Shown: positions 9,008-18,553, numbered from the stretch's first letter. The stretch: DNA of 64,000 nucleotides from an uncultured Flavobacteriales bacterium (GCA_905478665.1 CAJQJL010000008.1:1-64000); one strand, 5' to 3'. Notes: generated by a model not told the origin, from the sequence alone. Translations and numbers: made by a program.

Positions 9008-9964
9008 ATGAAGGAAACACTGGAAAACACAGCAGAATTATTGAAGGAATTTGAGGCGAAAATTGACGCGGAAATCAAAATTGAACCACGTGATTGGATG
9101 CCAGAAGACTACCGGAAACACTTGATTAGACAAATTTCTCAACACGCGCATTCAGAAGTAATCGGAATGCAACCAGAAGGAAATTGGATTTCACGAGCTC
9201 CATCATTGCGAGCAAAAAAAATATTGCTTGCAAAAATACAAGATGAAGGTGGGCATGGACTTTACTTATATAGCGCCGCAGAAACGCTTGGAGTAAGCCG
9301 TGATCAATACATTCAATGGCTCCATGAAGGAAAAGCTAAGTACGCCAGCGTATTTAATTATCCTGCTCTAAATTGGGCTGACATAGGGGCTATCGGTTGG
9401 CTTGTTGACGGAGCAGCCATCACAAACCAGGTTTCATTACAGCGGACGTCTTATGGCCCGTATTCACGTGCAATGGTTCGTATCTGTAAAGAGGAATCTT
9501 TTCACCAACGACAGGGGTATGAAATCATGTGGAAAATGATGCAAGGAACAGAAGACCAACAACGCATGGCGCAAGATGCTATCGATCGCTGGTGGTGGCC
9601 TGCCTTGATGATGTTTGGACCACACGACTCAGATTCACCAAGAACGAGTAATGCTGTAAAATGGAAAATCAAACGAGAAACGAACGATCGTTTGCGTGAG
9701 AAGTTTATTAATAAAACGATTCCTCAAGCAGAGCTAATTGGCTTAAAAGTTCCTGATTCAGCGATTAAAATTATTGGTCAGGATGCGATGGGCGAAAACA
9801 TGTATGAACACAGCGACATCAACTGGGACGAATTTTGGTCGGTTGTAAACGGAAATGGTCCATGCAATGAACAACGCTTGAATCATCACATCCGTGCGCA
9901 CGAAGAAGGTGCATGGGTTCGAGAATGCGCATTAACATATTACGAAAAATCTAAGGAAAAATGA
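9008..9964 (+). CDS. paaA: Phenylacetyl-CoA epoxidase catalytic subunit PaaA
   Basis: A 318-aa ferritin-like di-iron protein, the catalytic subunit of the multicomponent oxygenase that turns phenylacetyl-CoA into its ring-1,2-epoxide. Iron-ligand motifs are visible: [10 protein letters not shown] (ExxH type) and [13 protein letters not shown] (EExxH). The N-terminal [19 protein letters not shown] and central [22 protein letters not shown] stretches are characteristic PaaA blocks, and the length is close to the family norm. Its stop overlaps the start of the next gene by 4 nt (ATGA). The upstream gap holds a Crp/Fnr-type palindrome. paaB and paaC follow, but paaD and paaE are not in this window. 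Confidence 0.95.
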   Translation: MKETLENTAELLKEFEAKIDAEIKIEPRDWMPEDYRKHLIRQISQHAHSEVIGMQPEGNWISRAPSLRAKKILLAKIQDEGGHGLYLYSAAETLGVSRDQYIQWLHEGKAKYASVFNYPALNWADIGAIGWLVDGAAITNQVSLQRTSYGPYSRAMVRICKEESFHQRQGYEIMWKMMQGTEDQQRMAQDAIDRWWWPALMMFGPHDSDSPRTSNAVKWKIKRETNDRLREKFINKTIPQAELIGLKVPDSAIKIIGQDAMGENMYEHSDINWDEFWSVVNGNGPCNEQRLNHHIRAHEEGAWVRECALTYYEKSKEK

Positions 9965-10404
9965 ATAAAGAACATATAAAAGAAATGCTATTCACGATGC
10001 AAGAAAACATCATTCGTGAATTTAAAGAGAAGGTTGAAGTGACACATGGAGTTGTGGACATTGACGAAGATGACACACACGATCCTGACGATTACTCACA
10101 TCAATACGAATCAGCAGAGCTAGAACAGTTGATGAAAGTTCAATTAAACAAGTCTAAGAGATGCTTAGACCTTCTAAAGTCGATTGATTTCTCCCCAAAA
10201 ACAAGCGTTGAATCTGGTGCATACGTGGAGACAAACAAATTCAACTTTTTTATTGGATTTGCAACGGTACCTTTTGATGTAGACGGTAAACACATCGTTG
10301 GAATATCAATGGATTCACCAATTTGTCCAATAATGCTTGGAAAGAAGGAAGGCGATAAATTCTCCTTTAGCGGAGTGGATTATGTAATCGAAAAAATTAA
10401 CTAA
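9961..10404 (+). CDS. GreA/GreB C-domain-like protein embedded in the paa operon
   Basis: A 147-aa protein lying between paaA (4-nt overlap) and paaB (15-nt gap), a position where known paa operons carry no gene. Residues ~1-75 look helical and charged. Residues ~80-147 resemble the FKBP-like C-terminal domain of transcription factors GreA/GreB/Rnk ([20 protein letters not shown]...[28 protein letters not shown]). A second protein of the same layout lies at 28330-28779. It lacks the acidic-tipped coiled coil of true Gre factors, so a different RNA polymerase-linked or protein-binding role is possible. The assignment is by pattern and moderately sure. Confidence 0.6.
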   Translation: MNKEHIKEMLFTMQENIIREFKEKVEVTHGVVDIDEDDTHDPDDYSHQYESAELEQLMKVQLNKSKRCLDLLKSIDFSPKTSVESGAYVETNKFNFFIGFATVPFDVDGKHIVGISMDSPICPIMLGKKEGDKFSFSGVDYVIEKIN

Positions 10405-10419
10405 TTAAAAACGACTATT

Positions 10420-10710
10420 ATGGGAACTGAAAATCAAGGGCCAGTTTGGGAGGTTTTTATCCAAACCAAGCCAGGTCAACCATACAAGCACGCAGGTAGT
10501 GTTCATGCATATGACAAGGAATTGGCTATCGAAAACGCACGTGATGTTTACACACGCAGAAATGAAGGAACAAGCTTATGGGTTGTTCCTAGTGATCAAA
10601 TAGTGGCGGTCTCAGCATCTGAAACGAGTTCTTTCTTTGAACCTGCAGATGATAAAATATACAGACACCCTACATTTTACAATTTGCCTGATGGTGTAAA
10701 ACAAATGTAA
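10420..10710 (+). CDS. paaB: Phenylacetyl-CoA epoxidase subunit PaaB
   Basis: A 96-aa protein, usual length for PaaB, the small subunit that bridges PaaAC units. The block GPVWEVFIQTKPGQPYKHAGSVHA, together with ENARDVYTRRNEG and LWVVPSDQIVA, is diagnostic. It lies 15 nt after the Gre-like gene and 3 nt before paaC, in one operon. Confidence 0.93.
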   Translation: MGTENQGPVWEVFIQTKPGQPYKHAGSVHAYDKELAIENARDVYTRRNEGTSLWVVPSDQIVAVSASETSSFFEPADDKIYRHPTFYNLPDGVKQM

Positions 10711-10713
10711 ACT

Positions 10714-11463
10714 ATGGAAGCTAAAGTAAAATACTATCTAGAAATAGCTGATAACGCATTTATTTTGAGTCACCGCTTGAGTGAATGTTCGAGTAACGGG
10801 CCTTTTCTTGAAGAGGATTTGGCAGGAACAAATGTTGCCCTTGACCTTATTGGGTTGGCCGAACCTGTATACAATGAAGCTGCAAAATTGAACAAAAAAG
10901 GAGAATCTGGTGATGACCTTGCATACCGCAGAAGTGAGAATAATTACTTTAATTGTTTACTCACGGAACAACCAAATTCTGATTTCGCGTTTATCATGAC
11001 GCGTCAATTCTTTATGGACGTCTTCAATTATTATTACTTCATGGATTTAGCAAATAGCTCAGATAAATTTCTGAAGGCTGTCGCTTCTAAATCGTTGAAG
11101 GAAGTAACGTACCACCTGAAAAGAAGTTCAGAATGGATGATTCGTTTTGGCGGCGGCACAGATGTCTCTAAAGAGAAAGCTCAAAAGGCTGTTGATTCTT
11201 TGTGGAAATATACGGGTGAATTATTCACAGCAAGCGAAGCTGACCTCGCATTAAGGGAATCTAACGTAAGTGTGGATCTTGAAGCAGTGCGCGACAAATG
11301 GGATCAAAAAATAAGTGAAATTTTCTACTTGGCTCATTTGAAAAAACCAGAAAATGATTACCAAATGCTCGGTGGAAAGTCTGGAGTCCATTCAGAATAC
11401 ATGGGATTCATGCTAGCAGAAATTCAGTTCTTGACGAACAAGTACCCTGAAGCAATCTGGTAA
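10714..11463 (+). CDS. paaC: Phenylacetyl-CoA epoxidase structural subunit PaaC
   Basis: A 249-aa ferritin-fold partner of PaaA that stabilises the catalytic subunit. Typical PaaC segments are LAGTNVALDLIGLAEPVY, ENNYFNCLLTEQPNSDFAFIMTRQF, KEVTYHLKRSSEWMIRFGGGT and the C-terminal GGKSGVHSEYMGFMLAE. It closes the operon, and the next gene (a Crp/Fnr regulator) is convergent. The reductase PaaE and the maturation factor PaaD normally needed are absent here and must be encoded elsewhere if the pathway works. Confidence 0.93.
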   Translation: MEAKVKYYLEIADNAFILSHRLSECSSNGPFLEEDLAGTNVALDLIGLAEPVYNEAAKLNKKGESGDDLAYRRSENNYFNCLLTEQPNSDFAFIMTRQFFMDVFNYYYFMDLANSSDKFLKAVASKSLKEVTYHLKRSSEWMIRFGGGTDVSKEKAQKAVDSLWKYTGELFTASEADLALRESNVSVDLEAVRDKWDQKISEIFYLAHLKKPENDYQMLGGKSGVHSEYMGFMLAEIQFLTNKYPEAIW

Positions 11464-11466
11464 AAT

Positions 11467-12156
11467 TTAGGCACCAGATACTTTAAGCAGACCTTCTTTG
11501 CTGAGAATTTCAATTTTCCGTGCGTGGGTCTGGATAAGTTTCTCTTCTTTGAAATCCTTAAGTAATCGAATCAACGTTTCTGTAGCTGTACCGACAAAAT
11601 TTGCCAAATCTTCACGTGTGAGATTAATCATCTCATCTTTGTAAACATCTTGCAACAAGATCAGTGAAAATGCGAGACGCTCACGCACTGACTTCTGCGC
11701 CATATTAGTTATAAACGTTGCACGGTCGGCTAACTCAGTTGAAAGTTCCTTCATGATTCCGTTACGCAAGGTGACATTGGTGTCCACCATATCGAGGAAA
11801 TCAGATTTACTAATAAAACAGATGTTGCATTCTTCCAATGTAGTCGCCGAGACTTTATAAGGCTCACCGCTAAACATTGCACGAAAACCTACAATTTCAC
11901 CACCAGCAGATAAATGAATAATTTGCTCCTTCCCTTCTTCCCCTCTTGCAAAGATTTTTACCTTACCACTATTCAAGCAAAAAACACCCCGTGGCGTACT
12001 GCCCTCCAAAAAAAGTGGTTGATTCTTCTTGTAATAAGAACAGGATTTTTTCGAATCCAATCCCTCTACATCTTCGTCGCAAAACGATTTGAATAGGGAG
12101 TTCTGCCTACTCAAACAGTTTTCACACGTTACGTGTCTATGTGATTTCTCTGGCAT
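11467..12156 (-). CDS. Fnr-like Crp-family regulator
   Basis: A 229-aa regulator with an N-terminal Cys cluster (C11, C14, C26, C39) in HVTCENCLSRQNSLF, a cyclic-nucleotide-type sensor barrel (~45-125), a long dimerisation helix and a winged HTH. The recognition helix TATETLIRLL keeps the Glu and Arg that read the TGA half-site in Fnr. The Cys pattern suggests an oxygen- or redox-sensing Fe-S centre, though spacing differs from E. coli Fnr. It is divergent from hemN and the cbb3 oxidase locus, with an ATGA-N6-TCAT palindrome in the shared gap. It probably controls low-oxygen respiration and possibly its own gene. Confidence 0.82.
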   Translation of the reverse strand: MPEKSHRHVTCENCLSRQNSLFKSFCDEDVEGLDSKKSCSYYKKNQPLFLEGSTPRGVFCLNSGKVKIFARGEEGKEQIIHLSAGGEIVGFRAMFSGEPYKVSATTLEECNICFISKSDFLDMVDTNVTLRNGIMKELSTELADRATFITNMAQKSVRERLAFSLILLQDVYKDEMINLTREDLANFVGTATETLIRLLKDFKEEKLIQTHARKIEILSKEGLLKVSGA

Positions 12157-12205
12157 TCAAGGTTCATTTTTGTCAAAGTTAATAGAATATGTGGTCAATT
12201 CAAAC

Positions 12206-12219
12206 ATGATAAAATTCAT
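12206..12219. promoter_or_regulatory. Crp/Fnr-type palindrome in the fnr-hemN gap
   Basis: ATGA-TAAAAT-TCAT, containing TGA-N6-TCA, 63 nt upstream of the hemN GTG and centred about 21 nt before the TATCTTTG promoter-like element. The same half-sites occur before ccoS. Confidence 0.5.
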
Positions 12220-12229
12220 TTTTTCCCCA

Positions 12230-12237
12230 TATCTTTG
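12230..12237 (+). promoter_or_regulatory. Promoter -7 element for hemN
   Basis: TATCTTTG matches the Bacteroidota TAnnTTTG consensus exactly and ends 32 nt before the hemN start. No clear -33 box was found, which fits a promoter that needs the activator site just upstream. Confidence 0.45.
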
Positions 12238-12269
12238 CACTTACATTTGTACTCCTTATAAGCACAACC

Positions 12270-13631
12270 GTGAAGAATCTAGTTGAAAAATACAATGTTC
12301 CTGGACCGCGATACACATCCTATCCAACAGTTCCATTCTGGAAAAATAATCCTTTAGAACTGAATGATTGGACGCAAAGTATTGTGCGAAATTATTCTTC
12401 ATTTGGAACGGAGGAATTAAGCCTATACATCCATCTCCCGTACTGCGAGAGCTTGTGTACTTTTTGTGGATGCCATAAACGGATCACAAAAAATCATAAG
12501 GTCGAAGCCCCATATATTGATGCCGTCATTAAAGAATGGGAGTTGTACAAAGAACATTTCAATTTTGAACCTATTATACGCGAACTGCATTTTGGTGGAG
12601 GAACGCCTACCTTTTTTGAAGCAGATCAGTTAATCAGATTGGTTCATGCAATTTTTGGAAAAGACGCGGTAGATCCAAAAGAAACAGAGCTTAGTTTTGA
12701 AGCGCACCCAAACAACACAACCAAAGAACATTTGGAAAAACTGTATGCTTTTGGGTTTAGAAGGTTGAGTCTCGGAATTCAGGATTACAGTCCAACGGTA
12801 CAAGAGGCCATCAACAGAATCCAGCCTTTTGAAAATGTAAAAGAGGTGCATGATCTAGCTCGCTCGATTGGTTATACATCCATTAGTCATGACCTTGTAT
12901 TTGGACTTCCCAAACAGCGAATGACTGACATTTTAGATACCGTTGAGAAAACATTATTGCTAAATCCTGACCGTATTTCCCTTTATAGCTATGCACATGT
13001 TCCTTGGATCAAAGGAAATGGACAGCGTGGTTTTGATGAGTCAGACCTACCGCAGGATTCAGAAAAAAGAGCACTCTACGAAGAAGCTAAACACACACTT
13101 GAAGCAGAGGGATATATAGAAATTGGAATGGATCATTTTGCGATGGCTCATGATGATCTCGCCATTGCTTTTAAGGAGAAAAATCTCCACCGTAACTTCA
13201 TGGGATACACTACCCAAAACACCAATTTCCTTTTAGGATTGGGAATGTCAGCAATTTCTGACAGCTGGTTTGGCTTTGCACAAAATGAAAAAAATACGGA
13301 GAAGTACATAGAACTTGTCAGCAGTGGTCAAATCCCCATATTTAGAGGTCATATTCTGAATGATGCCGATTTGGAAATTCGTAAATACATTCTGGATTTG
13401 ATGTGCCATTTTGAAACAGTTCTCGATGAAAATTCCGAGCGCAAAGAAATGCACAACTCAATCAAAAAGGAACTTCAAGAAATGGTGAATGACGGCTTGG
13501 TTGTTATAGATGGAAATAAAATAACAGTTACTGAAGCAGGTATAGCTTATGTTCGAAATTGCTGCATGGCCTTCGATCAAGATCTTGCCAATTCAGAGCA
13601 ACGCGACAATATGTTCTCGAAGACAGTATGA
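12270..13631 (+). CDS. hemN: Oxygen-independent coproporphyrinogen III oxidase HemN
   Basis: A 453-aa radical SAM enzyme that decarboxylates two propionates of coproporphyrinogen III to give protoporphyrinogen IX without oxygen. The motif YCESLCTFCGCHKR holds the CxxxCxxC cluster ligands, and ELHFGGGTPTFF and the substrate-region NFMGYTTQNTNFLLGLG are HemN-specific. The length fits HemN rather than the shorter HemW. It starts with GTG; no ATG precedes the conserved KYNVPGPRYTSYP. It supplies haem for the cbb3 oxidase encoded downstream, and its stop overlaps ccoI by 4 nt (ATGA). Confidence 0.93.
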   Translation: MKNLVEKYNVPGPRYTSYPTVPFWKNNPLELNDWTQSIVRNYSSFGTEELSLYIHLPYCESLCTFCGCHKRITKNHKVEAPYIDAVIKEWELYKEHFNFEPIIRELHFGGGTPTFFEADQLIRLVHAIFGKDAVDPKETELSFEAHPNNTTKEHLEKLYAFGFRRLSLGIQDYSPTVQEAINRIQPFENVKEVHDLARSIGYTSISHDLVFGLPKQRMTDILDTVEKTLLLNPDRISLYSYAHVPWIKGNGQRGFDESDLPQDSEKRALYEEAKHTLEAEGYIEIGMDHFAMAHDDLAIAFKEKNLHRNFMGYTTQNTNFLLGLGMSAISDSWFGFAQNEKNTEKYIELVSSGQIPIFRGHILNDADLEIRKYILDLMCHFETVLDENSERKEMHNSIKKELQEMVNDGLVVIDGNKITVTEAGIAYVRNCCMAFDQDLANSEQRDNMFSKTV

Positions 13632-15979
13632 GTTCAAAATCATGTTACCATTGCGGGGATGATATTATCGGAAAGAGCTATCTTCTCGATGAGAAAGAAT
13701 TTTGCTGCAACGGCTGCAAGAGCGTCTATCAGTTACTTTCAGAAAACGGACTGGACTCATTTTACACCTTAGAAGAACAGCCAGGTATTCGACCAACAGA
13801 TTCTAACAATCACAAATTCGCCTTTTTGGATGTTGAGAACATTCGCAAAAAATTTGTCGCCTTTGAAGACGAGTCTTCTATTCATATCACACTATCACTT
13901 CCACAAATTCATTGTTCTTCCTGCATCTATCTTTTGGAAAACATCCATAAAATAGAGCCAAGAATACAATCCTGTCAAGTCAATTTCGCAAAGCGACAAG
14001 CGTCACTCGTATTTTCAAAGGAACTTGAATTATCAGCCCTTGCCAACACGCTAGATGCCATTGGTTATGCACCAAACTTCGGAAGTAAGGCTGAACAGAA
14101 AAAAAAGAAAAACAACAAATACATTTATAAACTCGGTGTGGCAGGCTTCGCTTTTGGAAGTATCATGTTGTGGAGCTTTCCTGAATATTTAGGCATAGAA
14201 CGAGACAATCCAGAGTTTAGAAGTTTCACCTCTTATTTATCGTTTGCCGTTTCCATTCCCGTGCTTTTGTATTCTGCAAATGAATACCTCATCTCCGCTT
14301 ACAAGGCAATCCGATTCAGAAGTTTAAATTTAGATGTTCCTATTTCCATCGGAATTCTTGCGCTGTATTTTCAAAGTCTCTACAATATTTTTACTGGAAT
14401 AGGTCCAGGCTACATGGACAGTTTCGCTGGATTTATCTTTTTCCTATTAATTGGCAAATGGTTTCAGAGTAAAACATACGACTCCTTGTCCTTTGAGCGG
14501 GATTACACGGCCTATTTTCCTGTTGCAGTGACGCGAATTGAGGATAACATAGAAAACATCGTTGAAATTGATCAACTTAAAATCGGCGATGAATTGCTGA
14601 TTCGAAACCTTGAAATCATCCCTTGCGATGCTACATTGGAATCTGACGAAGTAAAAATAGATTACAGTTTTGTAACTGGAGAATCTACACCCGTTCAAAA
14701 AAAGAAAGGCGATTTCATTTATGCGGGAGGAAAGTTGCTCGGACAAAAAAGCAAATTCATTGTTGAGAAAGAAAGCAATCGGAGCCACCTCACCTTGCTA
14801 TGGAATGAAGCGGGAACCAAAGACAAAAAAGGATCTCAACCCGCTGATAAACTCTCTATTTTTTTTCTTGCCGCAGTTCTCTTCATTGCCTTGGGAACAG
14901 GAATCACTTGGTTCTTTCTTGATCCTACGCGACTAACTGAAATTGTAGTTTCCGTCTTAATCGTTGCTTGCCCCTGCGCGCTAGCACTCTCAAAACCATT
15001 CACTTACGGAAATACCATGCGTGTGTTGGGTCGAAAAGGACTTTACCTTAAGAATACTTCAGTTATTGAGAAACTAAACAGCATAACAGACGTTGTTTTT
15101 GATAAAACAGGAACCTTAACGACAGGTAGTGCAAATCATGTTGAATATATTGGGTCAGAACTAAGTCAACATCAAATCAACGCCATATTGGTATTAGCCA
15201 ATTCATCAACTCACCCTTTGTCTAAATCAATTGTTTCCTTTTTAATGGAAACTGCACAAACCAATGAATTGGAAATTAGTGCCTTTAATGAAATTGGAGG
15301 CGAAGGTATTGAAGGAATAATTGATGGTATAAAAATTAAAATTGGCTCATCAAACTTTGCTCATCCAGAGGCAAAAACGGAAGTAAACGAGACTGCTTCT
15401 CACGTTTCATTTGACGGAAATTATCATGGTAAATTTGTGTTTGAATCTGAATTTAGAGCAGGTATTTTAGCCTTACTTACTGAACTTAATGATGACTCAA
15501 CGATTCACGTTCTTTCCGGTGATCGAGACAAGGATAAAAGCATTCTCGAAACAAATGTAAAAGGCATAAAACATTTGCATTTCAACCAGTCTCCACAAGA
15601 TAAATTCGACTACATTTCCAAATTGCAGAAATCAGGCAGTAAAGTACTAATGATTGGCGATGGTCTCAACGATTCTGGCGCATTAGAATCAGCAGATGTA
15701 GGGATTGCCGTATCTGAAGATGTCTTTCGCTTCACACCTAGTTCTGACGCAATTATTGAAGCTTCTCGACTGCATCAACTCAAGCGATTTCTGCATGTTT
15801 CAGCGCGTTCAAAAACCGTTTTGGCGGCCTGCTATATCTTTTCCATTGTGTACAACATTATTGGATTATCCTTTGCGTTAACAGGACATTTGACTCCATT
15901 GGTTGCCGCAATTTTAATGCCTTTAAGCTCAATCAGCATCGTTCTTCTCAGTACACTTCTTGTCACACTAAAAAAGTGA
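13628..15979 (+). CDS. ccoI: Copper-translocating P-type ATPase CcoI/FixI
   Basis: I start at the ATG at 13628 (783 aa), which overlaps the hemN stop; the track start at 13559 lies inside hemN. It begins with a Cys-rich metal domain (CYHCGDD, FCCNGCKSVYQLL), then a heavy-metal-associated domain with IHCSSC, about eight membrane helices, the translocation motif CPCALALSKP, the phosphorylated Asp in DKTGTLT and the hinge GDGLNDSGAL. It is the P1B ATPase that provides copper for assembly of the cbb3 oxidase CuB centre. Its position between hemN and ccoS is the classical one. Confidence 0.92.
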   Translation: MSSKSCYHCGDDIIGKSYLLDEKEFCCNGCKSVYQLLSENGLDSFYTLEEQPGIRPTDSNNHKFAFLDVENIRKKFVAFEDESSIHITLSLPQIHCSSCIYLLENIHKIEPRIQSCQVNFAKRQASLVFSKELELSALANTLDAIGYAPNFGSKAEQKKKKNNKYIYKLGVAGFAFGSIMLWSFPEYLGIERDNPEFRSFTSYLSFAVSIPVLLYSANEYLISAYKAIRFRSLNLDVPISIGILALYFQSLYNIFTGIGPGYMDSFAGFIFFLLIGKWFQSKTYDSLSFERDYTAYFPVAVTRIEDNIENIVEIDQLKIGDELLIRNLEIIPCDATLESDEVKIDYSFVTGESTPVQKKKGDFIYAGGKLLGQKSKFIVEKESNRSHLTLLWNEAGTKDKKGSQPADKLSIFFLAAVLFIALGTGITWFFLDPTRLTEIVVSVLIVACPCALALSKPFTYGNTMRVLGRKGLYLKNTSVIEKLNSITDVVFDKTGTLTTGSANHVEYIGSELSQHQINAILVLANSSTHPLSKSIVSFLMETAQTNELEISAFNEIGGEGIEGIIDGIKIKIGSSNFAHPEAKTEVNETASHVSFDGNYHGKFVFESEFRAGILALLTELNDDSTIHVLSGDRDKDKSILETNVKGIKHLHFNQSPQDKFDYISKLQKSGSKVLMIGDGLNDSGALESADVGIAVSEDVFRFTPSSDAIIEASRLHQLKRFLHVSARSKTVLAACYIFSIVYNIIGLSFALTGHLTPLVAAILMPLSSISIVLLSTLLVTLKK

Positions 15980-16024
15980 TCTTCAATCGCTTAGCGAAGA
16001 CGATTTTATGCGCAAAAATTAAAG

Positions 16025-16038
16025 ATGACTTTAATCAT
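16025..16038. promoter_or_regulatory. Crp/Fnr-type palindrome upstream of ccoS
   Basis: ATGA-CTTTAA-TCAT, half-sites identical to those before hemN, centred about 64 nt upstream of the ccoS ATG. A second, closer ATGA-GTGG-TCAT palindrome follows at 16050-16061 but has the wrong spacing for Crp/Fnr. Confidence 0.5.
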
Positions 16039-16095
16039 GTTTTTTAATGATGAGTGGTCATTCTTTATCCTTCAGAGTGTAGCTTTCTTTGTTCC

Positions 16096-16287
16096 ATGGG
16101 AGTAATATACCTTATGCTTATTGTCAGTTTAGTCATTGCACTATTCTTCTTAATCGGATTCTTTTGGGCGGCAAAAACTGGCCAATATGACGATGACTAC
16201 ACGCCTTCGGTACGCATACTCTTTGACGACGAAGAAATATCAAACACAGAACCAAATACAGAAACAAATGGAAATACAGAAGTTTAG
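16096..16287 (+). CDS. ccoS: cbb3 oxidase maturation protein CcoS
   Basis: A 63-aa protein. The ATG at 16096 (MGVIYLMLIVSLVIALFFLIGFFWAAKTGQYDD) fits CcoS far better than the track start. It has a single membrane helix followed by the family signature FxWAxxxGQYDD and an acidic tail. CcoS is required for cofactor insertion (haem, CuB) into CcoN. Its 3' end overlaps ccoNO by 20 nt. Confidence 0.88.
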   Translation: MGVIYLMLIVSLVIALFFLIGFFWAAKTGQYDDDYTPSVRILFDDEEISNTEPNTETNGNTEV

Positions 16288-18550
16288 TTACGACAATAAG
16301 ACTGTCAAAAATTTCGCGTATGCAACTATCATCTGGGGAATCATCGGAATGCTCGTTGGGCTTATCGTTGCTTTACAGTTAGCATTCCCGGCATTTTTTG
16401 ACGACTACCTTGGATTCAGTTTTCTTTCCTTCGGTAGAATTCGACCGCTGCACACCAATGCTGTCATCTTCGCATTTGTAGGAAACGGTATTTTCATGGG
16501 AGTCTACTACTCTCTCCAGCGTTTATTGAAGACGCGGATGTGGAGCGACAAGTTAAGTTCAATTAACTTTTGGGGATGGCAACTAATTATTCTTTGTGCG
16601 GTACTCACATTGCCGTTCGGTATCACAACTGGTAAAGAATATGCGGAACTCGAATGGTGGATTGACATCATGATTACGCTTCTTTGGGTTGTGTTTGGAT
16701 TCAACATGTTTGCAACGATATTTACACGTCGTGTAAAGCACATGTATGTTGCAATCTGGTTCTACATTGCGACTTTCGTTACAGTTGCAATTCTTCACAT
16801 TTTCAACTCATTTGAATACCCAGTATCATTCTTTAAAAGTTACTCATGGTACGCTGGAGTTCAGGATGCATTGGTACAATGGTGGTACGGACACAACGCC
16901 GTAGCATTCTTCCTAACAACTCCTTATTTAGGATTGATGTACTACTTCGTTCCTAAGGCAGCTAATCGACCAGTATATTCCTACCGATTATCTATTGTTC
17001 ACTTCTGGGCATTGATCTTCTTGTACATTTGGGCAGGACCTCACCACTTGCTATACACCTCTCTACCTGACTGGGCACAGAGTTTAGGTGTTGTATTCTC
17101 TGTAATGCTGATCGCTCCATCTTGGGGTGGTATGTTGAACGGACTATTGACCTTGCGTGGTGCATGGGACAGAGTTCGTGACGATGTGATGTTGAAATTT
17201 ATGGTTGTCGCCTTAACATGTTACGGTATGGCAACCTTTGAAGGGCCACTACTCTCGTTGAAAAACGTGAATATGCTTTCTCACTTTACTGACTGGACAA
17301 TTGCACACGTGCACATTGGTGGATTGGGTTGGAATGGAATGTTCACATTCGGTATGCTTTACTGGCTATTCCCAAAAATGTTCCGAGTAAAATTATACTC
17401 TAAAAAATTAGCGAACCAACATTTCTGGATTGCAACTTTAGGAATTATCCTCTATGCAATTCCAATGTACATCGCTGGATTCGTTCAAGGACTAATGTGG
17501 CAAGATTTCAATCCTGACGGAACACTTGTTAATGCTGACTTCTTGAAGACGGTTACAGCACTTGAGCCATACTACATGTTACGTTCATTAGGAGGTCTCT
17601 TATTTATTGTCGGTGCGGTAATGATGTTCTATAACTTAATTAGAACAGCTAAGTCAGGAAACTTCCTTGCGAATGAAGAAGCTGAAGCAGCTGACATGCG
17701 TACTGTACCCGCTAAGATTGTTGGAAAGAAATTCTGGCACAGAGCGATTGAGAAGCGTCCAATTCGTTTCATGGTACTATGTATTGTAGTTGTCGGAATC
17801 GGTGGATTGGTTGAGATCATACCAACGATGATTGTTGATAGTAATGTTCCATCTCTTGGAAATGTCGTTCAACCATATACACCTCTTGAATTGGAAGGTC
17901 GTGACCTTTACATCAGAGAAGGCTGTTACAACTGTCACTCTCAAATGGTAAGACCGTTGCGTTTTGAGACAGAACGTTATGGAGAATACTCCAAGTCTGG
18001 TGAATTCGTATACGATCACCCATTCCAATGGGGATCTAAACGTACTGGGCCTGATTTAGCGAGGGAAGGTACAGCTAAACTCAAAAAGTCTAATTATTGG
18101 CACTATGACCACTTAATACGACCGAAAATTGTATCACCTGGATCTGTAATGCCAGCATATACATGGATGGCAGAAGACGACATGGACTTTTCTCTAATGG
18201 AGAAAAAGATTAACGCCATGCGTACAATGGGGGTTCCATATGAAGAAGGCTTCGAGAAGCTTGCAACGGCAAATGCGGAAGCACAAGCATTGCTAATTGC
18301 AACTGACATCGTAGACCAAATGGATAAAGATGTTTTAGAAGGAAATGGAGGTCGAGAAAAGGTTCTGAGCGAGTTGAAGAACAAGGAGATTATCGCGTTG
18401 ATTGCTTACTTACAACGTCTGGGAACCGATATCGAGAAGGCAGAAAATGCAGCCGCTGAGTTGATTGAATCAGAAGAGGCGGAAACTATGGATGAAGTTA
18501 CTCCAACAGAAGGTGAAGAAAGCGATACGTTAAATAACCAAAATCAATAA
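16268..18550 (+). CDS. ccoNO: Fused cbb3 cytochrome oxidase subunits I and II (CcoNO)
   Basis: A 760-aa protein counted from the ATG at 16268 (MEIQKFSYDN). Residues ~1-480 are CcoN: about twelve helices with haem ligand His in HTNAVIFAF and HVHIGGLGWNG and copper ligands in WWYGHNAVAF and GPHHLLYTSLPDW. Residues ~540-720 are CcoO: a membrane anchor, haem c motif CYNCHSQMVRPLRFE and Met ligand region GSVMPAYTWM. The two subunits are separate in proteobacteria and joined here, as often in Bacteroidota. The enzyme reduces O2 to water with high affinity and pumps protons. A C-terminal Glu-rich tail follows. Confidence 0.95.
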   Translation: MEIQKFSYDNKTVKNFAYATIIWGIIGMLVGLIVALQLAFPAFFDDYLGFSFLSFGRIRPLHTNAVIFAFVGNGIFMGVYYSLQRLLKTRMWSDKLSSINFWGWQLIILCAVLTLPFGITTGKEYAELEWWIDIMITLLWVVFGFNMFATIFTRRVKHMYVAIWFYIATFVTVAILHIFNSFEYPVSFFKSYSWYAGVQDALVQWWYGHNAVAFFLTTPYLGLMYYFVPKAANRPVYSYRLSIVHFWALIFLYIWAGPHHLLYTSLPDWAQSLGVVFSVMLIAPSWGGMLNGLLTLRGAWDRVRDDVMLKFMVVALTCYGMATFEGPLLSLKNVNMLSHFTDWTIAHVHIGGLGWNGMFTFGMLYWLFPKMFRVKLYSKKLANQHFWIATLGIILYAIPMYIAGFVQGLMWQDFNPDGTLVNADFLKTVTALEPYYMLRSLGGLLFIVGAVMMFYNLIRTAKSGNFLANEEAEAADMRTVPAKIVGKKFWHRAIEKRPIRFMVLCIVVVGIGGLVEIIPTMIVDSNVPSLGNVVQPYTPLELEGRDLYIREGCYNCHSQMVRPLRFETERYGEYSKSGEFVYDHPFQWGSKRTGPDLAREGTAKLKKSNYWHYDHLIRPKIVSPGSVMPAYTWMAEDDMDFSLMEKKINAMRTMGVPYEEGFEKLATANAEAQALLIATDIVDQMDKDVLEGNGGREKVLSELKNKEIIALIAYLQRLGTDIEKAENAAAELIESEEAETMDEVTPTEGEESDTLNNQNQ

Positions 18551-18553
18551 ACG

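Noticed and set aside
12270-13631. HemW (HemN-like chaperone) instead of HemN
   Set aside because: Length of 453 and the NFMGYTTQNTNFLLGLG block are HemN-type; HemW is shorter.
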